From: Bordetella trematum
GTDB lineage: Bacteria; Pseudomonadota; Gammaproteobacteria; Burkholderiales; Burkholderiaceae_B
Assembly (NCBI RefSeq): GCF_900078335.1
Contig: NZ_FKBR01000006.1
Span: 248,001 to 312,000 of the forward strand
DNA: 64,000 bases
Reading direction: 5' to 3'
Positions 51,435-60,831 of the stretch are shown one piece after another; within the stretch, counting starts at the first letter, position 1, and each line of letters opens with the position of its first letter. Both the position numbers and the translations under genes were made by a program. A model generated the notes under the pieces. It did not search any database. It had not been told where the DNA came from and saw nothing but the letters and a program-made list of their open reading frames with translations.

Positions 51435-54400
51435 TCAGGCTGCGCCGTAGCCCCCGCCGCCAGGGGTTTCCACCACAAAGACATCGCCGGGCTGAAGCTC
51501 GGTGCAATCCTGCGGCCCCAAGGCATCGATGCGGCCATCGGCACGCTCGACATAGTTGCGACCGACCAGCCCCGGACTGCCCCCGGCCAGGCCGAACGGC
51601 GCATGCAGCCGGTTGTTCGACAGAATGGCCGCCGTCATCGCCTCCAGGAAACGCACCCGGCGCACCCCCCCGTCGCCTCCCCGATAACGCCCTGCCCCAC
51701 CCGAGCCCTTGCGGATCTCGTACGACTCCAGCCGCACCGGAAAGCGCAGCTCCAGGATCTCGGGGTCGGTCAGGCGCGAGTTGGTCATGTGGGCCTGCAC
51801 CACCGACGTGCCCGCAAAGCCCGGGTCCTGCGGGCCGGTCCGGTCGATGCGCCGGGGCCCGGCGCCCGTGCCGCCGGAAATGGTTTCGTAGTACTGGTAG
51901 CGGGCATTGCCGAAGGTGAAATTGTTCATCGTGCCCTGGCTGGCCGCCAGCACGCCCAGGGCGCCATACAGCGCGTTGACCACGCACATGGACGTCTCCA
52001 CATTGCCGGCCACCACCGATGCCGGCGGATCGGGCTTGAGCATCGAGCCGTCCGGAATCACGATGTCCAGCGGTTTGAGACAACCTGCGTTAAGCGGGAT
52101 ATCGTCGTCGACCAGGGTGCGGAATACATACAGCACCGCCGCCACCGCGATCGCGCTGGGTGCGTTGAAGTTGTTGTCCAATTGCGCCGAACTGCCCGTG
52201 AAATCGACCACCGCGCTGCGGGCCTCGCGGTCGACCCTGACCTGCACGCGGATCACTGCGCCATTGTCCAGCGGATAGCTGTACTCGCCGTCCTTGAGCA
52301 CCGAGATCACGCGCCGCACGGCCTCTTCGGCATTGTCCTGGACATGCCCCATGTAGGCACGCACGACCTCCAGACCAAAGTGATCGCACATCGCCAGCAG
52401 CTCCTGCACCCCCTTTTCGTTGGCAGCGATCTGGGCGTGCAGGTCGGCAATGTTCTGGTCCGGATTGCGTGCCGGCCAGCGGCCCGACGCCAGGATGGCG
52501 CGCGCCGCCTCATCGCGGAACTCGCCATCCCTGACCAGTTGGAAGTTGGTGAACAGCACCCCTTCGTCGTCGATGGTGCGCGAGTCGGGGGGCATGGAGC
52601 CGGGCGTGGTGCCGCCGATGTCGGCGTGGTGGCCGCGCGAGCCCACATAGAACAGGATATCCCGGCCCTGGCGATCGAACACCGGCGTGATCACGGTGAC
52701 GTCCGGCAGGTGGGTGCCGCCATGATAGGGGTCGTTGACGACATAGGCGTCACCCGGCCGCATGCGCCCCGCATTGGCCCGCATGACCGTCTTGATCGAT
52801 TCGCCCATCGACCCGAGATGCACCGGCATGTGCGGCGCATTGGCGATCAGGTTGCCTTCGTCATCGAAGATCGCGCAGGAGAAATCCAGCCGCTCCTTGA
52901 TGTTGACCGAATAAGCCGTATTCTGCAGCCGGTAGCCCATCTGCTCGGCAATGGACATGAAAAGGTTGTTGAACACCTCAAGCATGACCGGATCGGCCTG
53001 GGTGCCCACCGCGCGACGCTGGGCGCGGGCCTGCACGCGCTTGAGCACGAGATGGCCGCGGGTATCGAGCCGAGCCTGCCATCCGGCCTCGACCACTGTG
53101 GTCTGATTCGAGTCGGAAATGATCGCGGGTCCGTCCAGCACATCGCCGGCCATCAGATCGTCGCGCACATAGAGCGGCGTATCGTGCCAGGCGCCAGCGC
53201 TGTACATGCGCACGGTCTGCCGCGCACTCAGGGGCTGTTCGCGCGGCATCGTGCTCACGGCTTCGCTGATCTGCTGTCCGCCGCCGGTGGCCTCCACCGA
53301 AATGGTTTCAACCACCAGCTCGCGGCCCGGCATCAGAAAGGAATAGCGCTGACGATAGGCGGCCTCGAAATCCGCCCGCACCTGCTCCAGTGGCCCGGCG
53401 GAGATTTCCAGCGCCGTGTCGGTGCCGCGATACTTGAGATGCAGCCGCCGCGCCACACGCATGGCCTGCGGCTCGACGTGCTGGCGCGTCAGCTCCTCGC
53501 AAGCCTGGCCGGCGAGCACATCGAGCTCGCCTTCCAGCTCTTGCAGCAAGGCCGTGCTCAGGACCTGCTCGACGGTCTTCTGCCGCATTTCCGTCTGATC
53601 CGCCAGACCCATGCCATAGGCTGACAGCACCCCGCCCAGGGTGTGCGCGAACACCGTGGTCATACCCAGCGCATCGGCAACCAGGCAGGCATGCTGCCCC
53701 CCGGCGCCGCCGAAGGTGGTGAGCGTGTATTCCGTGACATCGTGGCCGCGCTGCACAGAAATGCGTTTGATGGCCTCGGCCATGCTGCCGACCGCGATTT
53801 CCAGGAAACCTTCCGCCAATTGCTCCGGCGTCATGCTGCGCCCGGTGGCGGCGCCGACCTCATCGGCCAGCGCCTCGAAGCGGGTGCGCACCACCTCGGC
53901 ATCCAGCGGCTGATCGGCCTGGGGCCCGAAGACGCTGGGGAAAAATGCCGGCTGTATCTTGCCCAGCAGCACGTTGCAGTCGGTCACGGCCAGCGGACCG
54001 CCGCGTCGATAGCAGGCCGGCCCCGGGTTGGCGCCGGCCGAATCCGGGCCCACGCGCAGCCGCGAACCATCGAAATGCAGGATGGAGCCGCCACCCGCAG
54101 CCACGGTATGGATGCTCATCATCGGCGCGCGCATGCGCACGCCCGCCACCAGCGTTTCAAACTCGCGTTCGAACTCGCCGGCGTAGTGCGACACATCGGT
54201 GGACGTACCCCCCATGTCAAAACCGATCACCTGCCCGAAGCCGGCCAGGGCGCTGCTGCGCGCCATGCCCACGATGCCGCCGGCCGGACCCGACAGGATG
54301 GCATCCTTGCCCCGAAAGCGATGGGCATCGGTCAGGCCGCCGTTGGATTGCATGAACATCAGGCGGATGCCGGGCAGCTCGGCGGCCACCTGCTCCACAT

Positions 54401-55058
54401 AACGTCTCAGAATCGGCGACAGATAGGCGTCCACCACCGTGGTGTCGCCGCGCGACACGAACTTGATAAGGGGGCTGGTCTCGTAAGAGGCCGATACCTG
54501 CGAGAAACCGGCCGCGCGGGCCAGCTCGGCGGCGCGCGCTTCGTGCTGCGGATTCTTCCATGCATGCATGAACACGATGGCGGCAGTGCGAAAGCCCTGC
54601 GCATAAGCTTGCGCAAGCGCGCGCTGCAAAGCCGCCTCATCGAGCGCCTGCACCATCTCGCCGGCCGCATCCAGCCGCTCGTCGGCCTCGATCACGTCGT
54701 CATAGAGCATTTCCGGCAGCAGCACTTCGCGGTCGAACAAGCGCGGCCGGTTCTGATAGGCAATGCGCAGCGCATCGCGCATGCCGCGTGTGGTGACCAG
54801 CACGGTGCGCTCGCCCTTGCGTTCGAGCAAGGCGTTGGTGGCGACCGTCGTGCCCATTTTCACGCACTCGACCTGATCGGCAGGCACAGGCTGGCCTGGC
54901 GCCAGGCCGAGGAGCTTGCGAATGCCGGCGACGGCGGCATCCCGATACTGCTCGGGGTTTTCCGAGAGCATTTTGGCTGTCACCAGCGCCCCGTCGGGGC
55001 GGCGGCCGACAATGTCGGTAAACGTGCCCCCACGATCGATCCAGAATTGCCACTTCAT
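51435..55058 (-). CDS. ATP-dependent 5-oxoprolinase (HyuA-HyuB fusion)
   Basis: A 1207-residue cytoplasmic enzyme close in size to eukaryotic OPLAH, which opens 5-oxoproline (pyroglutamate) to glutamate with ATP. The HyuA half (about 1-690) has the nucleotide-binding [27 protein letters not shown] and [19 protein letters not shown]. The HyuB half (about 700-1207) has [55 protein letters not shown] and a final ETPGGGGYG. It follows a MarR-like regulator by 54 bp and is divergent from a TRAP transporter probably specific for the same substrate. A hydantoin substrate is the alternative. Confidence 0.88.
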   Translation of the reverse strand: MKWQFWIDRGGTFTDIVGRRPDGALVTAKMLSENPEQYRDAAVAGIRKLLGLAPGQPVPADQVECVKMGTTVATNALLERKGERTVLVTTRGMRDALRIAYQNRPRLFDREVLLPEMLYDDVIEADERLDAAGEMVQALDEAALQRALAQAYAQGFRTAAIVFMHAWKNPQHEARAAELARAAGFSQVSASYETSPLIKFVSRGDTTVVDAYLSPILRRYVEQVAAELPGIRLMFMQSNGGLTDAHRFRGKDAILSGPAGGIVGMARSSALAGFGQVIGFDMGGTSTDVSHYAGEFEREFETLVAGVRMRAPMMSIHTVAAGGGSILHFDGSRLRVGPDSAGANPGPACYRRGGPLAVTDCNVLLGKIQPAFFPSVFGPQADQPLDAEVVRTRFEALADEVGAATGRSMTPEQLAEGFLEIAVGSMAEAIKRISVQRGHDVTEYTLTTFGGAGGQHACLVADALGMTTVFAHTLGGVLSAYGMGLADQTEMRQKTVEQVLSTALLQELEGELDVLAGQACEELTRQHVEPQAMRVARRLHLKYRGTDTALEISAGPLEQVRADFEAAYRQRYSFLMPGRELVVETISVEATGGGQQISEAVSTMPREQPLSARQTVRMYSAGAWHDTPLYVRDDLMAGDVLDGPAIISDSNQTTVVEAGWQARLDTRGHLVLKRVQARAQRRAVGTQADPVMLEVFNNLFMSIAEQMGYRLQNTAYSVNIKERLDFSCAIFDDEGNLIANAPHMPVHLGSMGESIKTVMRANAGRMRPGDAYVVNDPYHGGTHLPDVTVITPVFDRQGRDILFYVGSRGHHADIGGTTPGSMPPDSRTIDDEGVLFTNFQLVRDGEFRDEAARAILASGRWPARNPDQNIADLHAQIAANEKGVQELLAMCDHFGLEVVRAYMGHVQDNAEEAVRRVISVLKDGEYSYPLDNGAVIRVQVRVDREARSAVVDFTGSSAQLDNNFNAPSAIAVAAVLYVFRTLVDDDIPLNAGCLKPLDIVIPDGSMLKPDPPASVVAGNVETSMCVVNALYGALGVLAASQGTMNNFTFGNARYQYYETISGGTGAGPRRIDRTGPQDPGFAGTSVVQAHMTNSRLTDPEILELRFPVRLESYEIRKGSGGAGRYRGGDGGVRRVRFLEAMTAAILSNNRLHAPFGLAGGSPGLVGRNYVERADGRIDALGPQDCTELQPGDVFVVETPGGGGYGAA

Positions 55059-55112
55059 AGAAACCTCTAGCGAAGTAAAAATCGGCCCGGCGCGCCCCTG
55101 CGCCCGGCGCCC

Positions 55113-55619
55113 TTACAGCGAAGTCGCGGCCCGCGCCGCCTGGTCGTACAGGCCGGACAGGGCACGCAGGGTATTGGCCAGCTGGCGGGTGAACTCCAGA
55201 CTGCCGGCGCTGGCCTCAAGGCCCTCCAGCAGGCATTGCTCGCGGATCACGCCATAGCGCTTGATATGTTCGGCGCCCAGTTCGGTGACGCCGTAGAAGA
55301 CTTCCTTGCCGTTGCGCTCGCCTCGCACCACGCCCAATCGCTCCAGCTTCTTAAGGGCGTAGCTGACGATATGCGTGTCTTCGACATTGAGCGTGAAGCA
55401 GATATCGGCGAGTTTCTTGGAGCGCTGGCGGTGATAGACGTGGTGCAGCACCATCACATCGGTCGCGGTCAGCTCGGGCAGGCCAGCCGCCGCCATGCAG
55501 CGCACGGTCCAGCGGTCGAAGGCATGGCTGGCGATCATCAGGCCGAACTCCACCTCCGAGAGATCCGGGGCACGCCCGGCTGCCAAATGGGCCGATGAGG
55601 CGATCAGATTGGTTTTCAA
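55113..55619 (-). CDS. MarR-like winged-helix transcriptional regulator
   Basis: A 168-residue DNA-binding protein. The winged helix lies about 60-125 (TATDVMVLHHVYHRQRSKKL, LNVEDTHIVSYALKKLERLG, GERNGKEVFYGVTELG), as in MarR-type proteins of the HTH_27 group. The start is a TTG at 55619 with GGGAGAG upstream. It precedes the 5-oxoprolinase gene on the same strand. Its own promoter contains a perfect 10-bp palindrome, so it probably represses itself and the neighbouring catabolic and transport genes, with pyroglutamate or a product as inducer (inference). Confidence 0.85.
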   Translation of the reverse strand: MKTNLIASSAHLAAGRAPDLSEVEFGLMIASHAFDRWTVRCMAAAGLPELTATDVMVLHHVYHRQRSKKLADICFTLNVEDTHIVSYALKKLERLGVVRGERNGKEVFYGVTELGAEHIKRYGVIREQCLLEGLEASAGSLEFTRQLANTLRALSGLYDQAARAATSL

Positions 55620-55650
55620 GGCGCTCTCCCGAGTGAATTTCAGCGTGGAA

Positions 55651-55679
55651 ATACTAATGATTTATCGATAATTTCTCAA
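55651..55679 (-). promoter_or_regulatory. Sigma-70 promoter of the marR-oxoprolinase operon
   Basis: On the minus strand TTGAGA (55679-55674) and TAGTAT (55656-55651) are separated by exactly 17 bp. The predicted transcript starts about 25 bases before the TTG start codon. The spacer contains the palindrome at 55662-55671. Confidence 0.75.
55662..55671. promoter_or_regulatory. Operator 1: perfect palindrome TTATCGATAA
   Basis: A self-complementary 10-mer lying within the -35/-10 spacer of the marR promoter, where a bound repressor would exclude RNA polymerase. A near copy lies 34 bp away. Confidence 0.65.
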
Positions 55680-55694
55680 TGAAAAACCTTTTTA

Positions 55695-55706
55695 TTTACC
55701 GATAAA
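55695..55706. promoter_or_regulatory. Operator 2: TTTACCGATAAA
   Basis: Its 10-bp core differs from operator 1 at one base. The centres are 34 bp apart, about three helical turns, so two regulator dimers could sit on the same face. It is upstream of the marR -35 box and towards the TRAP operon, which it may also control. Confidence 0.6.
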
Positions 55707-55987
55707 AAGAAAAGGGTTTTCCCCAATCGTGCAAACCCCCCGTCCGTCGCGAAAATGCGCAACGTCCACGACACAGGTTTTTCCGCCGCATGCGCATCGT
55801 TTTCCCGGACAAGGCAGCCCCCAGAGACATGGCGCAGTGCGGCCACGCACCACCCCTGGGACTTACCCGAACAACGGGTTTCCTCTGGCCCGGCCGCAAA
55901 ACCGCAATCGTAGAATCCAACAGGTCGAAAGCCACATATCGCGGCGCTTTCGCTCCCCCATCACTACGTCAACAAGAGGGATACACC

Positions 55988-56962
55988 ATGTACAAGAAGC
56001 TCAGCCTGCTTGCCGGCAGCGTCCTGCTTGCCTTCGGCGCCAGCGCCCAGGCTCAGACCAAATGGGATCTGCCCACGGCCTATCCGGCCAGCAATCTGCA
56101 TGTCGAAAACCTCGTTGATTTCGTCAAAGACGTGGACGCTCTGTCAGGCGGCAAGCTCAAAATCACGCTGCACAACAATGCGTCGCTGTACAAGGCGCCG
56201 GAAATCAAGCGAGCGGTCCAGGGCAACCAGGCCCAGATCGGCGAGATCCTGCTGACCAACTTTGCCAACGAGGCGCCCATCTACGAGCTCGACGGCCTGC
56301 CTTTCCTCGCTACGGGCTACGACGCCTCATTCAAGCTCTATCAGGCCCAGAAACCCTTTCTTGAAAAGCAGCTCAACAAGCAGGGCATGACGCTGCTGTA
56401 TGCGGTGGCGTGGCCGCCGCAAGGCATCTTCGCCAACCGCGACATCAAGGAGGTGGGCGACATGAAGGGCCTGAAATGGCGCGCCTACAGCCCGGTCACG
56501 GCCAAGATCGCCGAACTGGTCGGCGCGCAGCCTGTCACGGTGCAACAGGCCGAACTGGCCCAGGCCATGGCCACGGGCGTGATCGATTCGTATATGTCGT
56601 CCGGCTCCACCGGCTACGACACCAAGACCTACGAGTACATCAAAAAGTTCTATGACACCGAGGCATGGCTGCCCAAGAACGCTGTCGTGGTCAACAAGAA
56701 GGCTTTCGACGCGCTGGACGCCCCGACCCAGCAGGCGCTGTTGAAAGCCGGCGCCCAGGCAGAGGCTCGTGGCTGGAAGCTCTCCCAGGACAAGAACAGC
56801 TGGTACAAAGAGCAGCTGAGCAAGAACGGCATGGAAATCATCAAGCCCACGCCGCAGCTCACCGAGGGCCTGGACAAGATCGGCAAGCGCATGCTTGAAG
56901 ACTGGCTCAAGAAGGCAGGCCCCGACGGCCAGGCCATGATCGACGCCTATCGCAAGCCCTGA
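55988..56962 (+). CDS. dctP: TRAP transporter substrate-binding protein DctP
   Basis: A 324-residue periplasmic receptor. The start at 55988 follows AAGAGGG and gives a signal peptide ending near FGASAQAQT. The DctP fold is recognised from KWDLPTAYPASNLHVENLVD, GLPFLATGYDASFKLYQ, DMKGLKWRAYSPVTAKIAEL and VTVQQAELAQAMATGVIDSY. Bordetella pertussis DctP6/DctP7 form a pyroglutamate-binding subfamily; the adjacent 5-oxoprolinase makes that ligand likely here. It is the first gene of dctPQM. Confidence 0.92.
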   Translation: MYKKLSLLAGSVLLAFGASAQAQTKWDLPTAYPASNLHVENLVDFVKDVDALSGGKLKITLHNNASLYKAPEIKRAVQGNQAQIGEILLTNFANEAPIYELDGLPFLATGYDASFKLYQAQKPFLEKQLNKQGMTLLYAVAWPPQGIFANRDIKEVGDMKGLKWRAYSPVTAKIAELVGAQPVTVQQAELAQAMATGVIDSYMSSGSTGYDTKTYEYIKKFYDTEAWLPKNAVVVNKKAFDALDAPTQQALLKAGAQAEARGWKLSQDKNSWYKEQLSKNGMEIIKPTPQLTEGLDKIGKRMLEDWLKKAGPDGQAMIDAYRKP

Positions 56963-56967
56963 GCAGC

Positions 56968-57468
56968 ATGCGCCGTTTCCTGGATACCCTGTACGGCGCG
57001 GCCGGCCTGCTGGCCGGCCTGAGCACCGTGGGTGTGCTGCTGTCCGTGCTGGCCGCCATCGTGGCGCGCCAGCTCGGCATGAACATTCCCGGCACCGACG
57101 CCTATGCCGGTTATTTCATGGCCGCCGCCGGCTTTCTGGCGCTGGCCAGTACGTTCAAGCATGGCGAGCACATCCGCGTCACCCTGGTGCTCAATGCACT
57201 GCAACCGGCCAATCGTCGCCGTCTGGACATCGTCGCGCTTGCGGTGGCGACCGTACTGGCCGCGGCCTTCGCCTTTTTCAGCATCAAGCTCACGCACGAC
57301 TCCTGGGCCTACAACGACATCTCCACCTCCAACGACGCCACGCCGCTCTGGATTCCCCAGACAGCCATGGCCGTGGGCACCGTGCTGTTCTTCATTGCCT
57401 TGCTTGATGAACTGATCCGCCGGCTGTGCGGACACGCCGCCGCCACCTCGCAGCAAACCCATGAATGA
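56968..57468 (+). CDS. dctQ: TRAP transporter small permease DctQ
   Basis: A 166-residue membrane protein with four hydrophobic segments. DctQ family features are the N-terminal helix (TLYGAAGLLAGLSTVGVLLS), VAAIVARQLGMNIPGTDAYA-like loop, GYFMAAAGFLALASTFKHGE and HIRVTLVLNALQPANRRRLD. It bridges the receptor and the large permease. It starts 5 bp after dctP and overlaps dctM by 8 bp. Confidence 0.92.
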   Translation: MRRFLDTLYGAAGLLAGLSTVGVLLSVLAAIVARQLGMNIPGTDAYAGYFMAAAGFLALASTFKHGEHIRVTLVLNALQPANRRRLDIVALAVATVLAAAFAFFSIKLTHDSWAYNDISTSNDATPLWIPQTAMAVGTVLFFIALLDELIRRLCGHAAATSQQTHE

Positions 57469-58756
57469 AATCCTCGTCATCACCATGCTGGTTGTCTCCA
57501 TCTTCGCCTTGCTGGCGGGAGGAGTCTGGGTCGGGCTGACATTGGCCGGCACCGCCTGGATCGGCATGGAGATCTTCTCCAGCCGTCCGGCCGGCGACGC
57601 CATGGCCGTCACGATCTGGGGCGCGGCCTCGAGCTGGACGCTCACCGCCCTGCCCTTGTTCCTGTGGATGGGAGAGATTCTGTTCCGGACGCGGCTGTCA
57701 GAAGATCTTTTCAAAGGGCTCGCCCCCTGGCTCAACCGCCTGCCCGGCCGCCTGCTGCACACCAACGTGATCGGGTGCGCGATCTTTGCGGCCGTCTCGG
57801 GCTCCTCGGCGGCCACCTGCGCGACCGTGGGCAAGATGACCATTCCGGAGCTCAAGCGCCGGGGCTATCCCGAATCCAAGATTCTCGGCACGCTGTCCGG
57901 GGCAGGCACGCTGGGCCTGCTGATCCCGCCTTCCATCATCATGATCGTCTATGGGGTCGCTGCCGATGTCTCGATTGCCCGGCTCTTCATGGCGGGCGTC
58001 ATCCCGGGCATGATGCTGGCCCTGCTGTTCATGGGCTATATCGCGTGGTGGGCCATCCGCAATCCGAAGGAAGTGCCCGAGGCCGACCCGGCCATGTCGT
58101 TGCGCCAGAAGCTGGCGCAATCCCGCCACCTCATTCCGGTCGTGCTGCTCATTGCGGCCGTGCTGGGCTCGATCTATACGGGCATCGCCACGGCCACCGA
58201 GGCGGCAGCCGTCGGCGTGGTTGGCGCCCTGGCCCTATCGGCCCTGCAGGGCTCGCTCAATCGCAGCAGTTTCATGCAGTCCTTGCTGGGCGCCACCCGG
58301 CTGTATTGCATGATCGCGCTCATTCTGGCTGGCGCTCAGTTCCTGACGCTGGCCATGGGCTATATCGGCCTGCCACGAGCGCTGGCCGAATGGATCGGTA
58401 CACTCGGTCTGTCGCGCTTTGGCCTGATCATCGCGCTGATGCTGTTCTTCATCGTTCTGGGCTGCTTTCTGGACGGCATTTCCATCGTGGTGCTGACCAT
58501 GGGCGTGCTGCTGCCCACCGTGCAGGCTGCGGGCATCGACCTGATCTGGTTCGGCATTTTCATCGTGTTCGTGGTGGAAATGGCCCAGATCACGCCGCCG
58601 ATCGGGTTCAACCTGTTTGTGCTCGCCGGCATGAGCGGGCGCCAACTGCCTTACATCGCCCGGGTCTCGCTGCCCATGTTTTTCCTGATGACCCTCGGCG
58701 TACTGTTGCTCTATTGTTTCCCGGCCATCGCCACCTGGCTGCCGCGGCAGATGTAG
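57461..58756 (+). CDS. dctM: TRAP transporter large permease DctM
   Basis: A 431-residue, about twelve-segment membrane protein that carries the sodium-driven transport. Family signatures are FAAVSGSSAATCATVGKMTI, GTLSGAGTLGLLIPPSIIMI, ATEAAAVGVVGALALSALQG and VEMAQITPPIGFNLFVLAGM. It forms dctPQM with the two upstream genes. It ends 9 bp from the convergent fhaC stop codon, with no terminator visible between them. Confidence 0.93.
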   Translation: MNEILVITMLVVSIFALLAGGVWVGLTLAGTAWIGMEIFSSRPAGDAMAVTIWGAASSWTLTALPLFLWMGEILFRTRLSEDLFKGLAPWLNRLPGRLLHTNVIGCAIFAAVSGSSAATCATVGKMTIPELKRRGYPESKILGTLSGAGTLGLLIPPSIIMIVYGVAADVSIARLFMAGVIPGMMLALLFMGYIAWWAIRNPKEVPEADPAMSLRQKLAQSRHLIPVVLLIAAVLGSIYTGIATATEAAAVGVVGALALSALQGSLNRSSFMQSLLGATRLYCMIALILAGAQFLTLAMGYIGLPRALAEWIGTLGLSRFGLIIALMLFFIVLGCFLDGISIVVLTMGVLLPTVQAAGIDLIWFGIFIVFVVEMAQITPPIGFNLFVLAGMSGRQLPYIARVSLPMFFLMTLGVLLLYCFPAIATWLPRQM

Positions 58757-58765
58757 GCTGGCGGC

Positions 58766-60661
58766 TCAAAAGCTGAGCGTGGTGTTCAGATACCAGACCG
58801 GCGTCTTGCCCCTGCCCTCGGCGGCCAGCAGCGGTTTGCTGTAGGTCGCCGAGAAGCTCAGCAAAGGCGTGCTCAGCCGCAGCCCGATGGCCGCGCCCGC
58901 CATCTTCTGGCTGCGGCTGTCCTTCGCGTTGTTGTACAACATGCCCACATCGAGCCCGACGAAGGGAGCCAGGCGCGCCTGGCCGCCTGCGAACCACGGC
59001 AGGTTCAAGGGAAGCGTCACGGTGTTGGACAGATAGAAACCCCGGTCGCCGCTTTGCAGCGAATGGCGGTTGTACCCCCGGACGGTGTACTCATCGCCCA
59101 GGGTGAGCTGGTAACTATTGAGCAGGATCTGGCGCGAGTACTGAAACCCCAGTTGCGATTGCACCGTCAGAAACTGCCCGCCTGGGGCGAAGCTGGCTTG
59201 CCACGACAGCACGCCGTTCACGCGCGAGACATGGCCCCGGGGTTCGACCTCATCAAACGCGGCATACTGGCCTTGGTTGATGTTAAGCCCCCGGTTCCAG
59301 GAAAGGTCGACAAACCCCGCATGCCGCCCGAATTGCTTGCTCCACTGGAGCCCCAGCGTGGCATCGCTGTAGTGCTTGCTGCTGACTTCCAGCCGCGTAC
59401 CGGCCAGGTAGTTCTTGTTCTGGCGGGTTTTCAAAGCGCCGTAGAAACTCAGCTGGCTGGTGGCGTCGCGGAATACGGTTCGGGTCACGCGCAGCCCCAC
59501 GCTGCGGGAATTGCCCGCCGATTGATAGCTCAGGCCCCCGCTGCGCAGCAGGTTCTTGTATGAGTTGTAGCCGGCCTGCAGATCGATGCGCGTATAACCC
59601 AGGGGCAGGCGCAACGCCATGTCATATGACTGCTCGCCATCGTGAACGCGGTCGGCGTACCAGCGTCGGCTGGTGAACAGGGTCAGCGTATCGTTCCAGC
59701 CCAGCAGATCGCCGAAGCCCAGCGTCAGGTTGTACTTGTCCCGGCCCTGCGCCGGCACGCCGAAGCCCGAATTATCCCGTCCGAGCGAAGCCTGCATCCA
59801 GGCATTGCGCTGCACCGAGAGATTCAGATAGGAATCGCCCAGGGTGTCTGCCGGCTCGATCGCGACGGTCACCCGCTTGAAGCCGTTGTTCATGGCCTCG
59901 ATCGCCTGATCGATATCGCGGATGTTCAGGATGGCATTGCGCCAGTTCGGCATGGCCCAGCCCACCATGGAAAACTCGCGCCAGCTGCTGATCGGCCTCC
60001 CGTCGATGCGCCAACCCTTGATCCTGCCCCAGTTGACCCGCAGCTTCAGCCGCCCCGCCACCACAGCCGGCTGACCCAGGGAGATATTGGAAGTCACGTA
60101 GCCCCGCTCGTAGAGTTCGGCGGTCAGGGCGCGCACCAGCTCGAACACGCCCTGGTTGTCGAGCGGGCGATCCAGATAAGCGGCCGACTTGCGCGCCACA
60201 TTGAACAGCGGTCGCTGACCGCTGAAATCCAGGTCGACGCCGGTCAGCGTCACGGTATGGCCGCCTTTGCCCTGCGCGGGCGCGGGTGGCGCGGGCGGCG
60301 GGACCAGCGGCGTGCCCGGCGGCGCGGTCAGCGCCCGTTCGATATCCTGCTGTTGCTGGCGACGCTCCAGCAGCTGCTGCCCCAGGTTCAGGTCGCGTTG
60401 GCCCGGCGTGATCGGCAACTGACCCAGGGGTGGCGGCAGGCGCGGCGCCAGCGGGCCGCTGGCTCGCGGCCCGGCACCGGCAGGCAGGCCCTGATGGCCG
60501 GGCGCCGCGGCGGGGGTAGCCAGCGGCGCCATTCCCGGCTTGGCAGCCGGCCGGTGCTGCGCCTCGGCCGGCAGGGCTGCCAACCCCAAGCAGACAAGCA
60601 AACCGGCCCGCATCGCGGGGCGAAACAGGGCGGCATGGGATCGAAGCTTCGGCTCAGTCAT
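58766..60661 (-). CDS. fhaC: FhaC/ShlB-family two-partner secretion outer-membrane transporter
   Basis: A 631-residue Omp85-type porin that exports a large TpsA exoprotein. I start at the ATG at 60661, which gives a plausible signal peptide (ALFRPAMRAGLLVCLGLAAL, cleavage near AEAQ). A Pro/Ala/Gln-rich stretch of roughly 100 residues follows, then POTRA domains (VTLTGVDLDFSGQRPLFNV, YERGYVTSNISLG) and a beta-barrel with the loop-6 motif DEYTVRGYNR; it ends in the barrel signal YLNTTLSF. A GTG at 60835 overlapping the fimD stop would add 58 residues before the signal peptide. The fim-fhaC order matches Bordetella, so FhaB is the likely cargo; fhaB is not in the window. Confidence 0.88.
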   Translation of the reverse strand: MTEPKLRSHAALFRPAMRAGLLVCLGLAALPAEAQHRPAAKPGMAPLATPAAAPGHQGLPAGAGPRASGPLAPRLPPPLGQLPITPGQRDLNLGQQLLERRQQQQDIERALTAPPGTPLVPPPAPPAPAQGKGGHTVTLTGVDLDFSGQRPLFNVARKSAAYLDRPLDNQGVFELVRALTAELYERGYVTSNISLGQPAVVAGRLKLRVNWGRIKGWRIDGRPISSWREFSMVGWAMPNWRNAILNIRDIDQAIEAMNNGFKRVTVAIEPADTLGDSYLNLSVQRNAWMQASLGRDNSGFGVPAQGRDKYNLTLGFGDLLGWNDTLTLFTSRRWYADRVHDGEQSYDMALRLPLGYTRIDLQAGYNSYKNLLRSGGLSYQSAGNSRSVGLRVTRTVFRDATSQLSFYGALKTRQNKNYLAGTRLEVSSKHYSDATLGLQWSKQFGRHAGFVDLSWNRGLNINQGQYAAFDEVEPRGHVSRVNGVLSWQASFAPGGQFLTVQSQLGFQYSRQILLNSYQLTLGDEYTVRGYNRHSLQSGDRGFYLSNTVTLPLNLPWFAGGQARLAPFVGLDVGMLYNNAKDSRSQKMAGAAIGLRLSTPLLSFSATYSKPLLAAEGRGKTPVWYLNTTLSF

Positions 60662-60831
60662 GGCCTGGAGTCTTGAAGGGACGGTCTGAGCCGGGCGCGC
60701 TCGTGGGGCACGAGGCGTCATGCTCATGCCCACGCCTTGCGGTGGACGGGGCCCGCGACCAGGCGAGCAGGCCCCAGGGCCCTCCCGGCCGTCGGCACAG
60801 GCGAGCCCCGTTGCCGGGGTCGACGCGGTTT

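Larger units (their letters stand above)
55620..55987. other. 368-bp divergent control region of the oxoprolinase and TRAP operons
   Basis: The left third is strikingly AT-rich and carries a good minus-strand promoter and two related palindromes, annotated separately. The right two thirds (about 55740-55970) is GC-rich again and has no supported gene; it forms the long leader or promoter-distal part before dctP. I could not define the plus-strand promoter. Confidence 0.6.
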
